Assembly (NCBI GenBank): GCA_026874595.1
Contig: CM049306.1
Span: 77,278,142 to 77,342,141 of the forward strand
DNA: 64,000 nucleotides
Direction of reading: 5' to 3'
From: Sipunculus nudus
Taxonomy: Eukaryota; Annelida; Sipuncula; Golfingiida; Sipunculidae
Below are positions 55,651 through 64,000 of the stretch, one piece after another. Under the pieces are notes generated by a model, which saw only the letters and a program-made list of their open reading frames with translations, had not been told where the DNA came from and did no database searches. The translations under genes and the position numbers were made by a program. Numbering within the stretch: position 1 is the stretch's first letter; each line of letters begins with the position of its first letter.

Positions 55651-58600
55651 GATATTACCAAGCTTACCACCATAGCATGGGCTGCAGTTGCTTAGCAATG
55701 GTTAAATATCATTTCTTGCACAAAAAATCAATACAAGGCACCCCAAAAATATGTGATTATCAGATTGTTTATTGGTAGTGTGGCATTGCACGCATAAGAC
55801 AAATCAGTAGGGCTGCCTTAACTAGAGCCCTGAGCTTAACTGGCCATTTCTTATAATGCGCAGGACATGTTGGACAAAATGCTTCAGACAATATGTTCAT
55901 CATGGTTGGCAGAGAACTGACTTGTATAAATATCTATGGAACCAAAATAGACAAAGGATGTCCAATTTCTTGTCAATAACCCGTGCTTTCCAGTAATTGC
56001 TGAAAGGGGACATATTGGCCTCTTGCAGCAAGCTTAAGCTGGTTCAGCTGAACGCCTGCTGCATTGCAAGAAAAATACCAAGATTATGTAAATCTAGCTC
56101 TTTTCATGAAAAGAATTCTTTTTATAAACAAGTCTGCACAATACTAGTTGCAGCCCACATACATACTATCTTCAGGGTTATGTGGGCTTATTGCTATGGA
56201 GATCTGCTAGTGAAGGCAGCCCTATGTCTGCTTGTCAGATAAGAGACCTGCCTCCCCAAGTAGGTGGTCTGAATCAGAGTGGGCTGGCTTGATAAAATAA
56301 AATTAATGATATATGATATCAGCTTTATGTTTATATTTTCATTACTGGGGTATATAAATAAACTGTGGGGCAGTATGACAGGTGATCTGCAGTCTGTAAA
56401 AAAGTGGATAAAAATGTACATGTGTTGTACATGTTTGGACAAACATGACATCTGCAGCTTATCAACTAAGCCCACTTGTGATTCCCCAGAGCAAATAAGA
56501 GCATGATAATTAAACACCCAGGTATAGACCTGTATAGAAATACAGCAGTTATGGTGAGTATGACTATCAATTTTGTAAATGTACATTGTGTTGGATTATA
56601 AATGTGGGTCTTTGCAACAGAGAATCAAACACGTCTGTAAAAGTGAAATAGGAATTATTTGAAAAAAAAAAAATTATAAAATAGTTAATATTACCATTAT
56701 ATACAGATCTGCCTCCAATGATACACACTAATTTAGTACATCAGCCAGAGGGTTCACCGGTACCAAAGAGGTGACAATTGCTATCAATGTTTTTTTTGAA
56801 AGGTGTATGTGTGTAGATAATAAAAATGCCTGATAGCAGTATGGAAGTGGTAGCTTTCTGTAAAACATCCGCCTGTTTTGAAATGAACTTTTTTTTGAGA
56901 CACAATGTTATATCTGTATTATTTAGTTATAATATCTTAAATAATGCCTGTTTTAAAAGAAGTTTGATGTAAGTTGATATTAGACATTTGTAGCTTTCAT
57001 CTGGTGCGTTATTCATGTATAAAGCTTTCCAAATTTTAAAGGTATGATTAATGTTCCTCACCCTGAATAATAGCAATTTGTATAATTTTAGCTAATTTAT
57101 TAAAAAAACACAAGGTGTATTTAAGATAAGACCAACCGTGACAAGTTTGGTTTTTTGAAGTTATTAATGAAGTCTGAAGTCTTTAAGATAAAAAAAAACA
57201 TGTCTGGCACCCAACTACAATTTGTAGATTTATGCATGGTCACAGAAAGGTGTTATTCCGTTCTCAAGTTAGCCGATACATGTCCCATTGCCACCAACTG
57301 TCCGCAGAAACAATGCCTGGTTGATGTTTTTGAGTATACTTTTGTGTCGCATACACACGCACTGATCAAATCATGATTGATTAACTCTCCCAATTATTCC
57401 ACATGGTTGCTATCAGGGGCCGATAAAAAGACTAAAACACGGATGTCGCAAGCAAAATGTCGCACATGACATGTATGCAGGCACGGGTACTCGGCTAGTT
57501 GTTTAAATATGTTTTTCGCATGTCTCTGGTTGAAAAAAAGAAAAGGGCGACAAGTCAATTTAAGCAGCATATTTTTATTTGTAGGTTTCTGTTATATTGG
57601 TTCCTCAGTCACTTGTGATATCGTACAAACTAGGCTGCTGTATTTGCACTTCTGGCCAAATTCGCTTTCTCACACGAAATATAAAAGAGCCTTGGGCTGA
57701 AAAGGGCTATGCTGTCTGCTGAAATATTTCCATGCAAATATTTCCTACAAAATTAACATATAAAATCAAGACAAGAGCAGTAAATGTACATACAACATTT
57801 TGCTTGGGTTGCACCATAAATAAATGATTAATATTGCAATTTGCCTTTGTGTCAGGACTAAATGTGAAGCAGAGCTGTAAGTTATTCATTCTGAGTTGCC
57901 TATGTTTTATACTGTTCACATTTCTGACAGGAGAGAGATTTCTAAATAAATACCACTTTCTATAACGCAAACCAGATGTTTATTTGAACCATGGGGCAAA
58001 CAGAGTTTTAACGAGAATATTATACCAGTTTACTTTACTGCTAGTAAGTGCAATGACTCATCCTGTTCCGGTTTTATGTTAATACAAAGTCTAGTAAATG
58101 CTAGTGATATGCCCAAATTAATAAAATCAGTTGTTGAAGTTGAACAAATCTAATTTAATTCTAACTTGCTTTGACTCAGGACTTCAGAGATTATGTTTCA
58201 AAGAAAACCCTAGCAGTCCAGTGTCAACTAAAGCTTTGACTCAGGACTTCCGAGATTATGTTTCAAAGAAAACCCTAGCAGTCCAGTGTCAACTAACTTT
58301 ACAAGATCAGAAGACATACATGGTTCGTCTTGGGCTATGTGCTTGTACCATAGAGTGCCACTAAGATCCTTTTGTTTTAATCTTTAAAAGGAAATTTTTC
58401 ACCAAACGGTCAAAGCAACTTGTGTCCCTGTCACTCCCCAGGTTTGAGGGAGACCATGTTTATCACTGACTGTTGTTGTACTGGCCGAACAATTATAATG
58501 ACAATAGGGTTTATGGTTTTGCCCTTAAGAGAATATTTTCTCTCTCTAAGTAGGATATAGTTATAACTGTTAGATCACAAAATGGAGATATATATTCTAA

Positions 58601-60190
58601 AAAGTTTTGTTTTCATATTATTTTCTTTTATTTAAACATTTCAGTAGAAACACACATGATAATAAACATGAAAGAAACTGATTGGTCATTCTTCTGGTGC
58701 TTTCTATTATAATTCCTTGCAAGTGCTAACTTTCTTATGACTTGATTGGGCAAGGTAGCCAGGCATGAAATAACTATAATATATAATACACTTATAAAAG
58801 CGAATCCAAATGGTGATAATCAAAAATAAAAAATGACGAAATGTCTTTCATATTCCAGTCAGTGTTATATCTTTCCAACCATGCAAAATAGAACTCATCA
58901 GATTTGATGTTTTTCTGTCAGAAAGCAATTGCATATTTATATGATTATGAACTTATAAACTGATATTGCTTATTTTCCCTTCAAACTGACATTGAATAAT
59001 ACTTAGATAGTTTTATTTTGAAATATGAAAGATCAAAATTCACAAGAGCCTAGTTGTGAAAAAAATTTAACAAGCCATTCTATCAGGAGTCTTTATCACA
59101 CAGCGAACATTCACGCTGTATAGTGAAACTTTACATAATAGAAATAAATTCTATATCTTAAATACATTATAATCTGTTCAATACCTCTTCTGTTGATTTA
59201 AAATTTTTAACTTTAAATACTAAGTTTCCCACTGGTTATAATGCTCAGCTGAATCTATATTGGTCAGTGATCTAATTCTTATCTACTAAGGAGAGTTTAA
59301 GAGAACCTGTAAACACAATGTTTGAACATCCCACGTCTAGCAATTATATCACACTGATAATTGCAGTCTGTCATTCACAAAAAGAAAAAAGTCTTACAAT
59401 ATCCTTTTGCATTGTTCATAATCGCAAATAATGATGGAACAATAGAGAGTGAAACTAGGAAACACTATTTCAGCTCTAGTCCATCATAATCGGTAAGCAA
59501 CATATAGATTAAATTTTCTTTCCATTAAAAAAAAACTCGATTATAAATTTTCTCACCATTCAGAAAGAAAACAGAAGAAAGGTAGACACAAATGGTGTCA
59601 TCAGTAGTTTATATACTCGTAAAAGTCACATGATCAATGGTTGGTAAAGCACATTACAAATTATAGTTAAAATCAAATATGAAATATCACAATAAGAGAA
59701 TATTAGTTTAACTGCGCTAATGTAAAGCTGTCCCTCACATGAATGCTTTTTTTTTTTCCCTGACTTGAGTATGAAGAACTGAAAAAGATAATTTTGACTC
59801 AAGTCAACATAAGTGTAAAGACTTGCAACTTACTCTGACATACCAGTCCTGGGATCAGTCTGCAGGGTACTGGTCATAATATTATGAATACAAACACTTG
59901 TGATTAGCAAAGTTAAAATGAGTAAAGACAAATCTTATAATAACTCAGCACACCTCATACCCTTTTAGTCATCTTTTGATCATTTCCGATGAATAAGCCA
60001 TTGAATGAATTTTTTTGGCTTGCACAAGTTAGGACAACCTATAGCTTACAAACAAAATACCAGACCAGTGCTAATATTACCACAGAACTTGGAGATGACA
60101 GTTTCGGCAGTTCCTTCTATATCGGTTACCGACATAATGTTATATCTGTTATAAATGAAGTATTTTTCTTAAGGGTTAGGGAGAAGCGAC
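55651..60190. other. Intronic DNA, no gene supported
   Basis: AT-rich. It contains a 65-bp tandem duplication at 58,168-58,297. No domain-bearing frame, RNA gene or transposon end was recognised. Confidence 0.5.
58168..58297 (+). repeat. 65-bp tandem duplication
   Basis: Two adjacent 65-bp copies starting GCTTTGACTCAGGACTTC differ by about one substitution (AGAGATT against CGAGATT). It is a recent duplication. Confidence 0.95.
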
Positions 60191-60240
60191 GGGGGGGGGG
60201 GGGGGGGGGTCCAGGAAGTCTGCCCCCCCCCCCCCCCCCC
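60191..60240. repeat. G19 - 13-bp loop - C18 hairpin
   Basis: Pure G19 (60,191-60,209), a 13-bp spacer, then pure C18 (60,223-60,240). It can form an all-GC hairpin on either strand, or quadruplex/i-motif structures. Errors in length are likely. Confidence 0.95.
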
Positions 60241-61440
60241 ACCTTTCCAGTCGCAACAACTTTTTAAAGGGTATCAGACTAAGTTTTTTGTCCTGGAACC
60301 CCTCTCCCTTTCCAGATCTGGGGACCTGTTTTACAGGTTTGCCATCAGTCCTGGCATGGACCTCTCCTTTTTAAATCCTGGTTCTGCCCCTATGAGGGTA
60401 TAAGAAAGTTTAACTCTATGTATACACCTAATGATCATAAATGATACATCATTGAAAAGATTATTTTGCTGGATATTGGTTTGGCATATAAAGTTGTATG
60501 AAGTAAATTTATATAACCACTCCTTTGTCGTTTTTCCTAGGGGTGAGTATAACTATAAGAATGTATTACTTAAGCAGTATACACCCAGTGGTCATAAATA
60601 GCATGTCACACTGAAGCATATAGTGTAAGCTTCCATTTGAGACCAAATTTGACTGGATACGTTTTGGATATTTAGTAGTATGGGGCTTATAAACACTCTG
60701 AAGTAGGTGTACTTGAAATGAAAAAAAAATATATATGTCATCCGACATAAAACATCAATTTTTTCACTGAAAGCTACCACTTTCATACTGCTATCAGGCA
60801 TTTTTATTACCTACACATGCATACCTATCAAGCACACATGGTGAAAATTTGTCACCAAAATGGTACCGATGATCAAAATTTTGGGGTCTGGCTGAAGTAC
60901 TAATTGTGTTCGGAATTTTATTTTTGAGGGTTTCTAAGTTGTGATATAAGGGCTTATTGCAAAAGGGAAATGATCATGAAAATATTAAAACATGAATAAA
61001 TTAGAGATCTCACCTTGACAGGTGAACAGTCATTCATACTAAAAGCTCCACTGAAATCTCATCTTTGTTACCTAGATGTGAATGTAGTTGTGCAACTACC
61101 ACAACTACTGAATAAAAAAGTGGGACCCTCCCCAACCCCCCAACCCCCATCCGGAGAATCAAGCGTTCCTGTGTATTCAGTGATATTGTATAATATCATG
61201 CTTCAGTAACATATGGTTTCAGCTTGTACCATTTGCTTTACAAATGATGGCCCTAATAGCTAAGAACAGAGTGATCTCCCCATGAACAAAGGAATCGACA
61301 TATGTCACAATGGAATAAAGATATTTTATGGTGATCCAGAATACCTCCAGAATTTAATGGATATTCTTATTCATTCTTGAATATTTTTTAAATTCCAATT
61401 TTGTGTTCATTTGAAATCCAATAATTTTTATACACCTGTT

Positions 61441-62213
61441 ATGATGGGACATATTATAGTATACCCACCATCTGTCTGTTAAATTTAATGATGCCGCAGT
61501 AACTGACCATAACTACTAACAGACACATTATCCTGACCGAGTTGGATTATGGGCAAAATCCCCACATATTTCACAAGGTCAGCAGTCACTAGGCTATTTT
61601 GTGGTGTCGCCGCAATAACTTGCGAGGAATAGGATGGATTTTGATAAAACTCAACAGAAATGTTAATCAATGAAATATCTCGCCTAAATTCAACTTCCAG
61701 CAAAATCCACATATATTTAATGAGGCAGGATTTACCCAAATTTTGAGGCACTGTGGTGACTTACAAATAATCCTATGGATTTTCATGAAACTCATTAAAC
61801 ATATTTACCACTAGAGTTCTCATTTCAGTTAAATTCCCAGCAAAATTTACACTTATTTTATGAGGTCAGAGGTCACCAGGCTGCTTTGTATAGCACAATT
61901 TTTGGTGTCACTGTGATATGTACAAGGAATATAATTGATTTTGATAAAACTCATTAGAAATCAATATAATATATCACCTACCGGTAAGTTCCATTTCAAG
62001 CAAATCCATGCATATTTTATGAGGTCAGAGGTCACCACAATTTGTTGGCGCATCCCTGACTTACCGGCCAAAAATCTGATGGATTTTCATAGAATCCATG
62101 ATGAGTATTAACCAATACAGTTTCTCACCTGAATTACATAATATCAAATTTACACATATTTAATGAGGTCAGAGGTCACTTACTATGCAAGGGGCGTATT
62201 TAATGCACCAGTT
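61441..62213 (-). repeat. Dispersed repeat family A, copy 3
   Basis: The reverse-complement copy of family A. The end GTGGGTATACTATAATATGT lies at 61,450-61,475 and the start GGTGCATTAAATACGCCCC at about 62,213. AGGTCAGAGGTCA is perfect at 61,863-61,875, 62,022-62,034 and 62,166-62,178. It shares the GCAAAATCCA and ATGGATTTTCAT landmarks with the other copies. Confidence 0.75.
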
Positions 62214-64000
62214 GCAGTGCTCATGTTGCTTTTTACAAGTATTCATTTCTGACTTCATGTTCTCTCTATGCATCATGCTTGTTTTGACAAAAAAAGCCCA
62301 TTCATTGGCTGTTGGTCTGTCTGTCCAGCGGAAAGTCCAGAAACTTACTTGGAAAGCAGTTCATTTATCAGGGTGGGATTTCTGTTTTTTTTTTCAATGT
62401 TCATTTAAATCTCTTAAACATAATTTCAATGGTAGTGGCAGTATCCTCTTTGCTGAGTTTCTTCTTGTTCTAAGTCTGTGATTTATGAATAGGCTATATT
62501 ACTGAAAATGTATGTGACTGTTTTATTCTATGTCAGTTCCCAGTAACTACAGGAATCATTGATTTTCCTTAAACCAGCCTTGTTAAATTTCAGCCATTGA
62601 TTAGGTGAATGGAAAGGTTTATCAGGCAAAGCTAGGATAAACAAAGAGTCTGCCCAACTTACAGTCAAGCAATGAAAGCTCTGTTACTTGAGACAATCAC
62701 TTTGTGCCCCAGAAGGAATGCAGATAATACCCTTTTATGACTGACTGGTTATTAGAGGTACATGTAAAGATAGTCAGCTGTAATACTTAACTCAAAACCT
62801 ATTATAATTCGTAAACGAAAATGGAAGTGACAGGTGAATTATTAAATATGTATTGTGACAATACATTGTGTCATTATTTTTTCTTGAGCTATATATGGAG
62901 AGGCAGATATATATGTCTAAACTAGACCACAAGATATGATGAACATACATGGCAACACATGGTTCAAACAAAAAAGCTTATATCTGTACTATATTTACTA
63001 CTACAGAGTACATGCAGTCATGTTAATGACTTTAATTCCTGTAAAAACATATGTTGTTATGAATCAGTTTAAACAGTCAGATTTAGTTACCTCTGCTAAA
63101 AAGGTTAAGTTTTCACCCCTACAAGTCTATATGTTTGTCTGGTAGGATGATTACGCAAAAACCTATGTAATGACTTGCACAAAACTTGCAGGACAATATA
63201 GTGGTTATACACCTGGTTATAAATGTGTTATACCTGGACCAGAACTGAACAAACTGATTTAACAGAGTGCCATTCTGAGTGATAGGTTCAAATAACTTTA
63301 AATACCTAAACATCTTTTGTCCTTACATCCAAAAGAAAGATAATATGATTATCAGAATCTGAATAACATTTAAGCACATGCCTGTACAATAATCATTTTC
63401 CCCATCCGCATCTGTCCCTACCTCTCATGAGGGCTGTCCCACAGGTGTACCCTCACAACAGGCACTGGGATAGTACATTTAACCAGTACAAATTGAAATG
63501 GGGCAATTCTTTTTGTGTGTGTAATTTTTGTTTACTTTGATGACTTAAGGTGTATATATATATATAATGTGTATAAGCATATTGTTTAAGGGTCATTTCT
63601 TGTCAAATCATCCGAAGTAGGAAAAATTGAGAAAAAAGCATGATACTCCTTTTGCCAAAATTAACATGCTTTTATCATTCAACAGCTAAATTTTCATATC
63701 TTTTCGGTCATGGGTTCCTAGTTTATGAAGTGCAGCAAAACAAAATGTCCTAAATTTCAATGCTTTAAAGTGATAGTGATATGTTTTAAGGAGCACTGGA
63801 TTGTGTTGTCCTTGATAGTGGCAAATATGATTATGAACTGCTTGGCAGTTGTAAAATTCACTGTCATTTTTTTAATATCCGCACAGGATCCTCAACTATG
63901 TAGTTCAATACTTTAATACTTGACTACTTCCTGTGATCTGCCCCCTAATGTGATTAAACTATGCAGCACATTGACTATGCAGCAGCCTCATCACATCTGG
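62214..64000. other. Intronic DNA to the window edge, no gene
   Basis: AT-rich, with a short (TA)n at 63,551-63,565. No CADPS exon or other feature was recognised. Confidence 0.45.

Larger units (their letters stand above)
32482..64000 (+). other. CADPS intron 1 (to the window edge)
   Basis: No segment matching the expected continuation of CADPS (a block like LDNPDEQAAQIRRELDG) was found on the plus strand, so the first intron seems to run at least 31.5 kb. Long introns are usual for this gene. Repeats and possible regulatory patches are listed separately. A very short exon could have been missed by eye. Confidence 0.6.

Noticed and set aside
1-64000. CRISPR array, bacterial operons, rRNA genes
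   Set aside because: No such structure; splice sites, introns and repeats show animal nuclear DNA.
1-64000. Retrovirus-like or LTR elements, Polintons
   Set aside because: No long terminal direct repeats, capsid, integrase or polymerase-like frames were recognised in the window.

Overview
The window is animal nuclear DNA: AT-rich, with spliced genes, long introns and dense, mostly old repeats. Two host genes can be supported, arranged head to head. On the minus strand, twelve exons from about 31.3 kb down to 0.5 kb encode the N-terminal third of a KMT2E/MLL5-type chromatin protein. It has a complete C4HC3 PHD finger and a SET domain in which the usual NHS motif is RRS. On the plus strand, one exon at 31,684-32,481 encodes the N-terminus of CADPS/CAPS, the Ca2+-dependent activator of dense-core vesicle exocytosis. 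Its first intron appears to fill the rest of the window. The repeat content suggests a mollusc, probably a bivalve: GACG microsatellites next to terminal hairpins such as TTTAGCTCAG...CTGAGCTAAA, AGGTCAAAGGTCAAGG-type repeats, and a central ~180-bp tandem array. This assignment is an inference from sequence style.

Layout. 0-6.7 kb: PHD/SET exons of KMT2E, small introns and two dispersed repeats. 6.7-20.6 kb: one large KMT2E intron with an apparent GC-AG splice pair. It holds a LINE remnant, a three-layer nest of transposon-like elements (11.8-14.9 kb) and a ~677-bp tandem repeat with a hairpin end (16.4-17.8 kb). 20.6-31 kb: N-terminal KMT2E exons, a 1.9-kb element with 20-bp perfect inverted ends, a hAT-like element with a perfect 8-bp target duplication, and a dispersed repeat. 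31.0-31.7 kb: a compact bidirectional promoter with YY1- and NRF1-like sites. 32.5-64 kb: CADPS intron 1. It contains several MITE-like elements, tandem and simple repeats, a 1.9-kb inverted duplication, a CpG-rich promoter-like patch at 47.2-47.9 kb, a 62-bp-arm palindrome at 48.2 kb, a tRNA-derived SINE, a 54-bp minisatellite of about 27 units, a G19/C18 hairpin and a third copy of the dispersed repeat seen at 2.3 and 28.5 kb.

The two genes are not obviously in one pathway: one is a nuclear chromatin regulator, the other acts at secretory vesicles. They share a promoter region, and their vertebrate relatives lie on the same chromosome arms as each other (KMT2E and CADPS2 on human 7q; SETD5 and CADPS on human 3p), so the linkage may be ancient. 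Most of the other open frames are short, AT-biased and lie inside repeats; I do not regard them as genes. All identifications come from reading and remembered family sequences; no database search was run. Splice sites were placed by consensus and by reading-frame continuity.
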